Shown: positions 32,019-43,942 of the stretch, piece after piece | Layout: every line of letters starts with the position of its first letter | How positions within the stretch are numbered: the stretch's first letter is position 1 | Source: Tilletia caries | Lineage: Eukaryota; Basidiomycota; Exobasidiomycetes; Tilletiales; Tilletiaceae | Direction of reading: 5' to 3' | Length of the DNA: 64,000 nucleotides | Assembly (NCBI GenBank): GCA_032718865.1 | Contig: JALUTQ010000005.1 | Coordinates: forward strand, 2,480,001-2,544,000 | Notes under the pieces: model-generated | Databases searched by the model: none | Told to the model about the DNA's origin: nothing | What the model saw: only the letters and a program-made list of their open reading frames with translations | Program-made: the position numbers and the translations under genes

Positions 32019-34187
32019 CTACAACGATGATGAGGCGGCAGAGGCGGGAATGGTGGCGGGACCGTCCGTCGATGGTGGTGTCTCCACGGGAAGAGCAGGA
32101 GACGACACAGCGGAGGCAGCGCCCGAAGGAGAAAGATCGGAAGTAGGCGGGCCTGGACTCGAGGAGACCACCGCAGCAGGCGTCAGCGGCAACTCCCCTC
32201 CTCCCCCTCCTGCTGTCGACGGCGCACCCGTCGCACCAGCACCCGCACCCGCACCGGTCGACATCCGAATCAACTGCGGAAAATTGCTAAACCGCGCACT
32301 CCAATTCGACGAGTTCCAAAGTCCCTGCGCCGAAGACGACGCGCCCGAGATCGACCCCCGCGCACTACTGCCGCCAGGACTGAAGAACGTCGTCGTCGCG
32401 CCCGGCGTGCGTTCCTCCTCCTCCGCCTCCGTGCTCGAGGGGAGAGGGGGCAGCTTGAGACCTTTGAGCGCGGCCGTCTGGCCTGCACTTAGCGTGTTCG
32501 TCCGTTTTGGCGTCGAGGGGGCTGCTCCGTCCTTCGCACGCGGAGGTGGCGCCCCTTCACCACTCCCACCTCCGCCGCCACCCGCGTCATCGTCGTCCCC
32601 GTCATGCTTAGCGATGAACTCCTTCAGCGCGCGCAAACACTCCTCACTGGCCGAACGCGCCTCCTCCGCCTCCTCATAGTCCATCTTCGCCTTCGAAAGC
32701 TCGCGCTTGAGCCGATCGACCTCCGACTGCAGCTCGGTCGCCTGTTGTTGCGCAGCCATGGTGGCGAGCACTGCTGTTGGCCGATTGCCGTTCGAACTGC
32801 CCTTGCGCAGACCCGTCAGAGTGGAGAAGCGCGATTCGGGCGAAGAGTGCAAAGTCGCGTCCTCAGCCTCGAAGGAGGGCTGACCGTCATGCTCTTCCAT
32901 GATGGGCGAGCCAACCTTGCTGTGTAGACTCGGCGAGGGCGATACGCTGAAAGGCCGGGTATTGCTCCCTGGCAAAAGACCAATGTTGTTGTTGTCGTCT
33001 CCCGCAGTCCCGTTCGAGTGGATGGAATCCGAGCTGGACTGCCGATTGGGGATCGGCGGACGCGAACCTGAGTACGAAAACCGGTTCCGATTCGCAATTG
33101 GGAAACCCGTCGCATCGCCGTTCTCCGACGCGGCCGACGATTCGGGGATTTCCCCTGGCGATCGAGCTTGGGAGGAGGGAGCGTTGTTAAAGCTGGACCG
33201 TCTGCTACCGCTGGAAAGCTTGTCGTCGTCTTGGTTGGGCGCTGCCAGGCCTGAGACGGCGCCGGAGCTGATGATGCCGGATAGACGCAAACCTCGGAGA
33301 CCGCCGCTCATGCGCATGGATCCGCGCCCGGTTCCCGTCCCGGCGACGCCGTTCTGTCCAATGGAAGGCGTAGCTGCCCCGCCCGCATCTGCCTCCGTCT
33401 CCGAATCCGCACCAGAGGCCGCATCAATGTTAACGCCAGGCGCGGAAAGACTGCCAGCAGCCGCAGCAGCCGCGTTGGTGCCCGTCGAGCTCCCACTTGC
33501 GGTCCGTCGATGGGAGGAGTACGCGGTGGACGCGGTAGAGGCATAGGATGTCCGATGCCCACCCGCATTGGGCCCAAAGGCCAAACTGGCGCGCTTGCTC
33601 TTCCGTAACTCGCGCGCCTCATCCGCATCGGCCATGGTAGCCGCAGTAGCCGAGTTCCACGTGGAGAAGACATTCGCGGCTGATGAGCCTACGGCGAGAC
33701 TGCGTCTGTTTTCGGCTTTGGCCTTGGCGCGGTTGTCGCTGGACTCGTTCTGGAGACGCATGATGGCGCGTCTGCCCTCTTCTGATCGGATGCGGAGGTC
33801 GCGGACTTGGTCCTCGAGGGCGGAGTTGGCAGTGCGGAGCTGGGCGACTTCGGCCTTGAGCGCGTCTTCCTCCTCCTGTGACAGGCCTTCTGCTGATCTT
33901 GATGATGTTGGTTGATCGTGTTGGGCGTGATTTGCTTCTGTCTTTGCGATCTCGAGCTCGTCCTTCCACGCTGCTGATCGTTGGAGGAGGTCGGCGTGTG
34001 CGTGCTGGAGGTCCTGCAGCTGTGCAGATATCCGCGTGATCTGGCTGTCGCGCTCTTCGATAGCTTCCCTCAGCTGCTCGGGGGAAGCATCGCTGAGCGA
34101 ATCTGAGGTTGAGGCCAGCGGCGTGGTGGGCCGGGGTGTCTGCACATCGTCGGCAGCGGATGTCGTCGTGGCGGTCATCGCATCCAT
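32019..34187 (-). CDS. Coiled-coil protein of unknown function
   Basis: The open frame extends to 34559, but the start at 34187 (MDAMTATTTSAADD) is preferred, because upstream residues look like translated leader. This gives 722 residues. Two coiled coils are visible: one near the N-terminus (LREAIEERDSQITRISAQL through LEDQVRDLRIRSEEGRRAI) and one further on (ATELQSEVDRLKRELSKAK). Long Ser/Ala/Gly-rich linkers separate them, with a proline-rich C-terminus. No catalytic domain is recognised. The LTR element is inserted about 215 bp beyond its stop codon. A cytoskeletal or trafficking scaffold is possible but unsupported. Confidence 0.6.
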   Translation of the reverse strand: MDAMTATTTSAADDVQTPRPTTPLASTSDSLSDASPEQLREAIEERDSQITRISAQLQDLQHAHADLLQRSAAWKDELEIAKTEANHAQHDQPTSSRSAEGLSQEEEDALKAEVAQLRTANSALEDQVRDLRIRSEEGRRAIMRLQNESSDNRAKAKAENRRSLAVGSSAANVFSTWNSATAATMADADEARELRKSKRASLAFGPNAGGHRTSYASTASTAYSSHRRTASGSSTGTNAAAAAAGSLSAPGVNIDAASGADSETEADAGGAATPSIGQNGVAGTGTGRGSMRMSGGLRGLRLSGIISSGAVSGLAAPNQDDDKLSSGSRRSSFNNAPSSQARSPGEIPESSAASENGDATGFPIANRNRFSYSGSRPPIPNRQSSSDSIHSNGTAGDDNNNIGLLPGSNTRPFSVSPSPSLHSKVGSPIMEEHDGQPSFEAEDATLHSSPESRFSTLTGLRKGSSNGNRPTAVLATMAAQQQATELQSEVDRLKRELSKAKMDYEEAEEARSASEECLRALKEFIAKHDGDDDDAGGGGGGSGEGAPPPRAKDGAAPSTPKRTNTLSAGQTAALKGLKLPPLPSSTEAEEEERTPGATTTFFSPGGSSARGSISGASSSAQGLWNSSNWSARFSNFPQLIRMSTGAGAGAGATGAPSTAGGGGGELPLTPAAVVSSSPGPPTSDLSPSGAASAVSSPALPVETPPSTDGPATIPASAASSSL

Positions 34188-35462
34188 TTTCGTGCGCGCG
34201 GGGAACAGCGGTGACGATGAGGACGGTGGCTGCGAGGCAAGCGTGCGAAGTCGTCGGCTGCAAGGTCGTGGCAGGCCACAGCGAAAGGCGACAGCAGCCA
34301 GAGGCTGTGTTACCGCCAAAATCATGAGGGAGACCCAGCAGACCGACGAGACTCCTTTCCAGACTCCTCTGATCCACCACATACGCTCATACACAGCCGC
34401 ATTCAGGAAGTCAGACACCATCACCACCACTACGGCCTTCTGAAGATCCGCGCTGGCCGCCTGGAGCCCTGAACCTCGCCCTGAAGTTACTGGGTATCGG
34501 AAACTGCTGTTGTGTCCCAACTGATGAACTGAGGGACTGACCTCGGATTCTGCTGACACTGACTTCTGTGTGTATACGAGCGCTCACCTTTCTTCTTCGC
34601 CCACTTCTTTCTTTCCATCAGATAGCATTCATTATTCATTATTCATTCCTCCTCCTCCTCCTCCTTCTTATTCCTCTCCCTCTACTCTTACTTCCCGCTC
34701 TCTTCAGTACCATTCATCATGCGCGGCTGCATCGTCATCGCTTTGCGCAAGTCACCAAGGCCTCAGTCACCTGGCCCGCTTCCATGCAGCATCCGCACGT
34801 TTCTATGGTCAGTCCCTTACGACCACACTCGAGTCCGTCCATTTGGAATCAATGCTCTTCACACTGAGCAACAGCAATCGCGTCTCGGAACGGGACACAT
34901 GCCTAACGAGTGGCGATGCGAACGGGCACTCGTCAAGATTGCACTGGTGACTGGACCGACGCGACAACTTGCTCGTGCCGTGCAGAGGCGCTTATGCATG
35001 AGCGATCGGTACCCTGATTCAATGTATAGATCTCTGCTAGTCATCACACGCCAGAGTTCAGCATTGGGCAGCGAGTCTGCTGCGGCAAGACCACCCCGTC
35101 AGCGTCCGCCTTAGAAACAGATCTCGACTAACGGGCAGGACAGCACCGAGCCGCCAAAGTTCCTACATTTCATTCGCGGTCTCGACTCTCGTCCTTATCG
35201 ACTCTTCGCCCGTCACCATCCTATCACAGAGGGGACGTGGCGCAGGTCAGGATTTAGGGTGCCTTCCCCCCGAAAGAGGAGATGAAGAGCTGCAAAGTAA
35301 TGAGGCATCAGACTCGGGCGCGAGGCAGCGGAGGCGTAAGCCGTATGCAACGCTCGCACCGACTGACGAGCTTGGTGCCTGGCCCTGGGCGGAGATTAAA
35401 GGCGCAGTCAAGAAACGACACAACGACATATCGATCACGACAGCATTCCCCAGACTTTAGTA
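34188..35462. other. Intergenic region, no supported gene
   Basis: Includes a pyrimidine-rich leader with TCC/CTT runs near 34640-34690. Short overlapping frames show no domain. Confidence 0.45.
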
Positions 35463-36085
35463 TGGGGTTATATCTGGAGGTTTATCACAGGATGGTACGG
35501 TATTTTGCTTTTTATCCCAGGATGGTACGGAAAGCAAAAATATCACAGGATGGTACACTGGCAAAATTGATTCTCCCAATCTCCTCACTCCCGTCCACGT
35601 CCTCACTCCTCAACGTCAAGGATGATACTTAGTCTCTCAAGATTGTGTAGCATTGGCATCTCCGCAGGCTTATGCCGGGCTGGGTGCCCACCGACGAGAG
35701 TTATACCTCGTCTAGGGCCGTCAGAGACGTTATAGGCCTTTATTTACGGAATTACACGTCTTACAGTCAGAGTGTTCAATGTCAATATGTACGGCACTCT
35801 CCAGTTTGCAATAGCAAGTCCTCAGGCCGAATCTACGTCTCTCAGAGGGCGCACGCCGCGCTCTATGAGAGCTGAACTGTCTCTAGAAGATTCCATTCTG
35901 AGCGGGGAGAGGGGAGGGAGTCAGTAATTTTGCATACCTTGAGAGATTCTTTCGGCAGGCAGTGAGGATAGGCAAAAATAATTTTCACAGCGTACCATCC
36001 TGTGATAATTTTGGAGGGCGTACCATCCTGGGATAAAAATCAAAATACCGTACCATCCTGTGATAAACCTCTTATATCTGCCCCA
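35463..36085. mobile_element. TA-flanked MITE with triple subterminal repeats
   Basis: 623 bp, flanked by TA on both sides (35461-35462 and 36086-36087). Ends start TGGGG and are inverted over about 90 bp. Each end holds three copies of a motif like ATCACAGGATGGTAC (35481-35556 and, inverted, 35985-36070). The TA duplication fits a Tc1/mariner-type MITE. No protein is encoded. Confidence 0.7.
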
Positions 36086-36454
36086 TAGATTTTTACGGCC
36101 GAGAAAAAGTGTTGCAACATCCCTCGAATGAAATTCTTCAAAACTCCTTTAAATCCTCTCAAACTTCGCCTGGGTGTCCGTGTTCTAAGCATCCATCGAC
36201 GCTCTCGTTTTCTCCCAGTTTTCTTTATGAAGACAGCAATTTGCTGTTCACATGCCGTCCTTCCACCGTTCCTTGCCCGTTTCTGTCTCTCTTTCACCTC
36301 CACTTTTCCCACGCCTTCGATAGCCATAGTCAAAAGTCAAAACCCTCCGAGGAAGTTCAAAGCCATAGGGACAGTTTGCCGCTAGAAAGGGGGAAATAAA
36401 GTACCCAATCAGTCGGACAATTAGGGACTCACAGTCGGGGAGCTGGAATCTTCA
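36086..36454. other. Gap with one copy of a 44-bp direct repeat
   Basis: No gene seen. The segment at 36320-36363 (AGCCATAGTCAAAA, then AAAACCCTCCGAG) recurs in the same orientation at 41536-41580, beyond the far end of KDZ element 2. Confidence 0.5.
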
Positions 36455-36596
36455 AGGGACCCACCCTGTGGGTACTTCTCGATGCACAGACTTGCGAAAG
36501 CGGGTTTCAACAGCAGCTTGACACTGACCGTCACCTATTCCTCCTTCCAGCGCAACCACAGACCGAATACCGATCCCCTAGGACTAGGACAGCAGG

Positions 36597-38060
36597 ATGG
36601 CGACCAAAAGGGCAAAGAGCGGTGAGCAGCGCGTCAGCCTGAGTGAACCATGTCCCGATGATGCTGATACGAGTATACGACCGTTTCTCCCTTCCAGCCC
36701 CTCGCTGCAACAAAGGCTGCACAGACCCCGACGACCCAACCCAGAAGGCTCTGAAGGCGCAGTGCGCCTGCAGCAGGAAGAGGAGCAGTCAGTTACAGGT
36801 CTTACGCGTCACGGACCGGGTTTAATGCTGAATATCTTCGTCTCCCATTACAGAAACTCAGCAGGACTCCAGCGCGGGCGCACCAGCACCTGCTCCCGCT
36901 CCAGACCCCGCTCTCGCCCCTGGACCCGCGCGCGGCACCTCACAGACAGGCTCAGAGTCCACTGCTGCGCGGCAGGGGGGAGAATCTTCGGCGGTTTTTC
37001 GATGCCGCCAGCACGATTGCCGCTGTCGATCGTCTCCTGGCCGAAACAGCATCCCAAGCAGCTCAGGCAGCAGCCGAGCTTGATGTGCAGCTTTCAATGC
37101 CATCTTTTGCGCGTACGCCCGCGAATGCGATTCAGGGCGCGGACGTCGATCCTCCCAGTCCCGCACCTACCAGTCCAGCAGCAGGAAATGGCAACGATAC
37201 ATTAAACAATGAGACAAATCGCGAATCCCACGTGGGAAACATCGAAGGGGAAGCACTTCCCGCGGCAGATCAAATATCACCCGAAGTAGCAGCGGGAGCA
37301 GGAGTGTAAAACGGACTGCAGCCCTCTGCTGGTGAGTTTATTGCACTTCAACCTCGTTCTTTGTCCTCTAGACCATGCTGAATCTTATATTTCTTTCAGA
37401 AGACAATGCAAACGCTGAAGACGACGAGGACCAGACTGGGCCGATGAAAGATTCAGAGCAGCATCACATATGGTGTGAGTATTTCTAGACGCTTGAATGC
37501 TTCTACACTTGCTGAGCATACTTCTTTTGTCTAGACAACCTTGGCAATGCACACGATTATGCTGTGAAAAACTTTAAGAGGGAGCCTGTCGCCAAAAAGA
37601 GAAGCAAGATTCTGAACCGGTCCCTATGGAGAGTGATCAAGTCCGTGAGTATGTTACGAGACACGAGTATTAACTCAACAGGAAGATTATTCTTACACAT
37701 CTGACGATTGTTTTTCCCTTCCAGGCTGCTGACCTTTCCGCACGAACGGACACGGCTATGTTTCTCGCCTGGGCAACGTTGGAGCCCGGAAAGCAGAAGC
37801 ACAAGCAAGTTGTCTGGGCGAGCGAGAACATATGCGATCCTGCTCGTCCGGTACTGCACAGCATGACTCGCGCCATGCACGATAAATTCCACGCCGACAT
37901 TGCCGTCTATCGCGAGAATCAAGTCGCGGAAGCTGCGAGACATGCGGCAGAGAAAGCAACATGGCAGGCAGAGCGGATCGAGCTTCTCTCGCGCATCGCG
38001 GAACTCCAGCATAATCGTGCCGACGGTGAGGGAGGATCAGGATCGAGCTCACAGCTGTAG
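36597..38060 (+). CDS. KDZ transposon companion protein (element 2)
   Basis: Multi-exon. Exon 1 from 36597 (MATKRAKS) is joined by a short intron to PRCNKGCTDPDDP and CACSRKR, matching the CxxGCxDPxDP motif of the element 1 partner. A Pro/Ala-rich middle follows. The C-terminal part from about 37725 reads AADLSARTDTAMFLAWATL, SENICDPARPVLHSM and a coiled coil (AARHAAEKATWQAERIELL). Shared LS-RTD-A and N-CD-ARP-L blocks show homology to 10084-11709. It ends 122 bp before the transposase stop. Function unknown. Confidence 0.58.
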
Positions 38061-38181
38061 ACGATTCACAATTCACATGCACATTCAATCAATCTCATGC
38101 ATTTTATTCCTTTAACATTGCACGCATACGTCGTCTGTTCCATACACCTAGGAACTGCTTGATCAGGAGCATCGCATGTTC

Positions 38182-41100
38182 TTAGCTGCAGTAGGAGACG
38201 GACTTCTTGATCCTGGACAGTCCTGCATTGCCACATTCTGCGGCAGAGCTGTTGATGTTCTGGAGCTCTGGATTCGTGTTCATGTAAGTAGATGGAAACG
38301 AAGACGTTGTGCACGTAGCATGACCATGTTGGTGCATCTGGTCCACCACAAACAGGACATTCTTGAAGAATGCAGGCTCCCTGGCGAGGCTGTACGGCGC
38401 CAGTTGACAGGCAAAGTCGTAGATGATCGTGTCGGGTGGCTTGGGCCAGTGTGTGAACACCGCAGAGAAGACATCGTTCCGTCCCTCGCACTTGGGAATG
38501 ATGTGGAACCCAACACACACCAGGTGACGGCACCAGAGCGCCATGATGCCGCCCGTCTGTCGCTGCGACACGTAGTCCGAGAAGAACTTCCTGCAAGGAC
38601 CAGGACCATCTCCAGAACTCTGCTGCTCGTCCGAATGGTTTAGATCGGCCTTCTCCCCAAATCTGGGGTAAAGAGGCCTGTCACGACATCGAGCTGCGCC
38701 GTACAAGGATCCAGACTGTGTGTAGGGGACGCTCGGCTGACGAAGGGAATCGAATGCAGGTTGTATTGGTTCGTTGGCCTGGTCTGGGCTGGTGGTGGGG
38801 TTGGGGATACCGAACATGACGTGCTGCAATCCCACCAACTTGGCTATTGAGCTGAGAAGGTCTCGAATGGAGTGGACGACGGGGGGGAGTAAAGCTGGAC
38901 TTCGTGCTTTCCGCAGTCGTGCAGCGACCTGACGAGGAGACCGAGAGAGGGGGAATGGCGGGAAAGCGTGGTGGCGGTTTTCGCGAACGCTGCAGAGGGA
39001 AATTCGACCGCACTGCTCGAAAGTTGTTGCAACGACTCCACGCAAATCGGACGACACATTTGCCAAATGCCCTCTTCGGCAGCAAGCTCGCGAAACAAGC
39101 ATCGTAAGGCGAACGAAAGGTCTGTATTTCGAAGGAGCTCGTTTCGACAGCTGCAATCGACGAACGTTTGGAGGTGGCGGAGGAACTCTTCACGCTGAGG
39201 AGCGAGACCGCGTAGATTCGCACTCTTCATCGATTCTCGGAAGCTGGACAAAGAGATGGCGCGCTGCACATTGGTGAAAGGAAGCAGGTTGTCCGCAACC
39301 TCGCGGAGAGCGGTTCGCAGGGGCAAGGTTGGCAATGGCTGGAGTACTTTGTTGGGCATAGCTCGGGTATTTGTGTGACCAATAGACGTAGTTGGAGGCT
39401 GAAGGAACGTATGACGAAGCTTCGTGCTATGAGCCAACACCACTCCATCGGCGATGATTGCAGATGGATTGGGGCCACAAGAGGGGCAAGCAAAGGCAAC
39501 ATTGACATCCTGCAGCCTGACGAACGCGAAGTAGACTTTGATGAATGTGGATTTGGCGACGAAGTGTATATCGCAGTGGTTCTCGATGTAGGCGTCTGTG
39601 ATGGTGGTGTGGAATGCAGAAAGTGGGGTAGGGGAGGCAGCAAGCTGGGAAGTATAGGAGTTCATTAGCTCGTGTGTGAAGACCAGATCCACAGACCAAT
39701 TGAAGAGCTGATACGACGCAAGATCTGGTCCAATCGTTCTGGTCTCTCCGCGTCGTCTGCGTGTGCATTGCTGCACCTCTACCTCTCTCTTCACCACACC
39801 ACGAGTATGGAAGACCATACAGGAGCGAGTAGAGGTTGGCTGGGAGGGATCGAAGCTCCTTCCGCATCCGCACCGGCCAATTCCTTCGAAGCGCAGGACA
39901 GCGGGAAGCTCGTCCACCGCCACCAGCAGCGGCTCCTCCTTCAGCTCCGCAGGAAGCTGACAGAACCGCGGCAGCCTGCGTGGTGCTGAGGAGCATGACA
40001 ACTGCTGGTGGTGTGCACGAGCGAAGACATCGTCTTGATGAATAGCTGGAGATGAATGGAAAGGAAGCAACTGTCAACTGACAACACTGTCTCGCTACTG
40101 TCTCGTTCAAACATGATGTTTTGACCACACTAACCTTGTAGCTCACTCTCCGAGCTCTCTTCTACATCATTCACATCTCGACCCAGCACATGCTCCAAAT
40201 AGGCTTTCGCACGACCTCGATGCACGCAGCTTGCTGGGGGAGACCCGCGACCGCTGCATCCGTAGGCATCGCAGCACCACTTGTCCGGGCCCACGAGCGA
40301 CATGATCGTGCGCTTTTGGTCGTGACGCAGAAGCTGGGCGCCGGACATGGTCTGCGATGCTATGACCGAGACCCAGGAGTGTCGACCATGCAGAGCCGAG
40401 GCAATCTCAATAGCTGCTGGATTGGCTGACAAACCCAGAAGTGTAGAGAGGTGGTTTAATTAGCAAGTCATTGATGAATGATTGATGCATATTGCATGAT
40501 GAATTATGACTGGATTGGCATAAGTTCTCACCTTGCCTGGAGATGACTGGCTGCGCTTTGAAGCTAGGCAGAGCTTCTAGCACTGCATCTTTGTGAATGC
40601 ATGGCTCGTGCTGCCTGCCCCTCCGGCAGTCGCAGCTGACGGACAGCTTATCTGAGCCTTCCTGCACAAAGAGATGATGAAATACACCAGTCTGGGAAGG
40701 GAAAGGACAGTTGGAACAAATCACATTCATCATTAAACGGTCTCGACGGCGGCAAGGATTAAGAACTCACGTCTGGGATGTTGTCATCTTGTACACCTTC
40801 CACTACCCAGCACCTGTCGTCCAGCCGCACGCAAAGAGCTGTCCTGTATCGGAAAAGCAATTCCACATAATCATTGACAGGCTCTGCCTCAGAATTGGCA
40901 GGGGAGGGAGACCGTCCCGAGGCAAAAAGAGGTCATCGAAGTGGGTGAAGTTGGTCTCTTCTTGGGCAGTCGGGCCAAGGTCGAATGTGGTGGCAAGCTG
41001 AGATTGAAATTGCGCTGTCGTTTCCCTCGTCGTGGAGGCGCTCAAAAGCGGATTCGGCAGCGGGGGTGGCAACAAGGAACGGATTCGACTTCCTTCAGCC

Positions 41101-41336
41101 CTTGATGCTCCGCAGCGAGGACCTTCACTTGCTCGTTCGTGGCGCAGCGGCGCTGGAAGGGGTTGAAGGGAGTTCACAAAACTGACGAGCGGTCTCGAAT
41201 TGCTGGACCTCGTCTCCAAATGTTCTGTTGCCGCAGAAAATGATGGCAAAGCAAGACTGCGACCAGGAATGACTCGGGTTGAGTCCCGCGCCCCGCCGAG
41301 AACCTCGTCGAAAGAAGTCGTGGAGCGTTGACTCAT
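38182..41336 (-). CDS. KDZ-family transposase with SWIM finger (element 2), premature stop
   Basis: Multi-exon. The N-terminal exon is about 41336-40803 (MSQRSTTSFDEVL). The SWIM finger near 40600-40650 reads CDCRRGRQHEPCIH, the same CxC-x8-CxH spacing as element 1. The next exon, about 40432-40133, has a second Cys cluster (WCCDAYGC, SCVHRGRA). The core exons carry HELMNSYTSQLAASPTP, FACPSCGPNPSAIIADGVV, YDFACQLAPYS, FVVDQMHQHGHATC and SSAAECGNAGLSRIKK. At 38182 the frame meets TAA, where element 1 has a Gln codon; the family C-terminus (FLGVWNRRR) continues in frame beyond it. This copy therefore lacks about 20 terminal residues. Frame changes around 39400-39700 may be further lesions or introns. 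Confidence 0.68.
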
Positions 41337-41741
41337 GAGGACAGAGGACTGAGCGTATGCTATCGTGGAGCAGACAGCCTGCAGTCCGCGGAAGGAGTTC
41401 GTAGCGACTACCTCAATACCAGGGTACCAGAGCGTGGGTACCTGTGCGCTTACCTAAGTACCCCTGTGGTGGGTACCTTGTGGATTAATGGTGTGGGTCC
41501 TTAAATTCCATGGTCATAGCAAAAAAAATCTTTCCGAAGCCATAGTCAAAACTCCAAAACCCTCCGAGAAAGTTGAAAGGTCTTCAACTTTTTGACGAAC
41601 GCAGCTTACCAGCTACCAGCTGCCAAACGTACTCCAGCGTTCATCAACCTTCAACCCTGACCTGCCTACAGCTTACAAGTCGTGCCAGTCGTAAGTTGCT
41701 TGAGGTACACGCCTACATCGACCAGGTGATGGTACCCCAAA

Positions 41742-42515
41742 ATGCTACTGACTACTGAGTACTGACTAGTGACCAAGGCTCGGCAACTATCTTCACTATG
41801 TAACTATGATAACTATATAGTTATAACTTATAGTGATAACTTGACTATACTTTGGGCGGCGAAGCCGTCTAGAAAAAATAGTAGCTGTAACTTTTTCAGA
41901 TCGGCGCGGAGTAACTAGTAGTTGAAATAGTTATGAAAAATCCCACTTGGCTGATATAGCCACTAGATAGTCACTATGTAGTAGCTCCAGCTACTCCTAG
42001 TCACATATAGTCGCTATCTCGGTTACTCATAGCCACATATAGTGACTATTTCAACCAAATGTAACTTTTGTGTTGGACAGAGGCTGGCTGAGACAGCTGC
42101 TGGATAGTTACTACATATATAGTAGCTCCAGTCACTTATAGCCACATATAGTGACTATGTCGATCTCATTTTTGTACTGAACTAGTCACAGGTAGCTACT
42201 GGAAGTGACTATAGTGGCTATTTCAGCGAAAAAAAAGCCAACGAAAAATTTCGCATGGCTGAAATAGTAACTATTAGTTTTTATAGTAGCTATATCTCAC
42301 TTGACTATACTATTTCCCGCCGAGGTGACCACTCACTATAACTTGACTATACTATTTCGCAGAAAAGTGGTAACTCTAGTAGCTTGCCGAGCCTTGCTAG
42401 TGACTACTGAGTACTGACTACTGACTACTGACTACTGACTACTGAGTACTGACTACTGACTACTGACTACTGACTAGGAGTACTGAGGTCTGACTGTCTG
42501 AGTGCTGACTGCTGA
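41742..42515. repeat. 7-bp ACTACTG minisatellite, split by a MITE
   Basis: Imperfect heptamers of the ACTACTG/AGTACTG type occur at 41742-41773 and 42397-42515. The MITE at 41774 sits inside the array. Confidence 0.8.
41774..42396. mobile_element. hAT-like MITE with CAAGGCTCGGCAA ends
   Basis: 623 bp with 8-bp target duplications CTAGTGAC at 41766-41773 and 42397-42404. Terminal inverted repeats are CAAGGCTCGGCAA and its complement. The interior carries many AGTGACTAT/ATAGTCACT motifs in both orientations, typical of hAT subterminal sites. It has no coding capacity. Confidence 0.85.
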
Positions 42516-42866
42516 CATTCCTACGTTCTTTTCTATTCTGATTTTATTCTTGCTGCTGGTAGATGGTAGTCCGGGGTCCTGAGCAGCTTCATTGCTTCTA
42601 TTTTAATCTCCTACGTTCTACCGGACTTGGTCTTAGTTCTTACAATATTGACCCATTGTCATATGCATTCATGCTGTATGCTGATTGCTGCATGCATCAT
42701 CGCGGGCAGCATTGCTTATGTTCTGACTTCTCAGAACCCTCTTGCAAGAACGAATGCACTCACACACTGAGCGCCATTCTATCAGATGAATGAGATACTG
42801 ATCTGCTCATCAGCTTATCTGCGCATGGGCTCATCCGCTCATCACATACGTCATGTGTGACAACTC

Positions 42867-43560
42867 ACGGCGGAGAGCTCGAAGGGTAGCGAAGCTACCC
42901 TGAGAGCGAGGCGCGATAGGCGTCAATCTATGTTGATCGATGTACTGTGGCCCGTGGGCCGTGGGTTAACGATCAGGTATTCAGGTAAGTACATACACAT
43001 GTCAATTTACAACTTTGGGGAGATCTATCTTCCATCTACTCATCATCTACTTTGTGTGGAAAATCATGGCGGAGAACTCGAAGGGTAGCGAAGCTACCCT
43101 GAGAGCGAGGCGCAGTAAGCGTCAGTCCATGTCGATTTATCAACTGTGGCCTGTGGTCTGTGGGTCACTGATGAGGTGTGCAATACACATGTGAATTTAC
43201 ACCTTTGAACTTTGGAGAGTTCTATCTGCTCATCGTCTATGTTGTGTGGAAAATCATGGCGGAGAGCTCGAAGGGTAGCGAAGCTACCCTGAGAGCGAGG
43301 CGCAGTAAGCGTCAGTCCATGTCGATTTATCAACTGTGGCCTGTGGTCTGTGGCCTGTGGGTCACTGATGAGGTGTGCAATACACATGTGAATTTACACA
43401 TTTGAACTTTGGAGAGTTCTATCTGCTCATCATCTATGTTGTGTGGAAAATCATGGCGGAGAGCTCGAAGGGTAGCGAAACTATCCTGAATTCCTGAAAG
43501 CAAGGCGCGGTGGGCGTCTATGTGATTTGAATGGATGACTGTGCTTCTGGGCCATTGTTT
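42867..43560. repeat. Tandem repeat of about 190-198 bp with a hairpin in each unit
   Basis: Four units start near 42867, 43065, 43255 and 43452 (GGCGGAGA-type start). Each contains AGGGTAGC-GAA-GCTACCCT, a hairpin with an 8-bp stem and GAA loop; the fourth is degenerate. The same hairpin core is at 9541-9555. Confidence 0.85.
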
Positions 43561-43942
43561 AGGTATGCAATCGACATCTGACAGGTCACAGCATTGAGCA
43601 CATCTGTTAACAGGGGGTTTCACCAGAGGGCGCCTCGCTCTTCCGCTCTACGATTCGGTGTACTGTGATTCTAACGGTCTGGTGAATGATCACTTTATGA
43701 TTCGCTGTATGATTTGCTTTCCAATCCGCTTCGACTCGGAAATCGCGGATTGCCACATGGAATGGTCCAAGCGCTCCCTTCCTCTCGTCAAGATCTCACA
43801 TTCTCACCCTCTCTGTAGGGTATATATATGCCTCACTTCTGCCACATATCGGCTTGACATCGACATCATCAAGATGCCTCGCGTATCTGCGAAACAGTAG
43901 ATACTCGTCCGCACAAAAATCAGGCTGACCAAGCAGTTTCTG

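Larger units (their letters stand above)
36455..41479. mobile_element. KDZ-type DNA transposon 2, two convergent genes
   Basis: About 5.0 kb with degenerate inverted ends: AAGGGACCCACC at 36455 and AAGGTACCCACC, inverted, ending at 41479 (about 21 of 26 positions agree). The gene order and orientation are those of element 1: companion on plus, KDZ transposase on minus. The ends are much more diverged than in element 1, and the transposase has a premature stop, so this is an older copy or a distinct family member. Confidence 0.7.
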
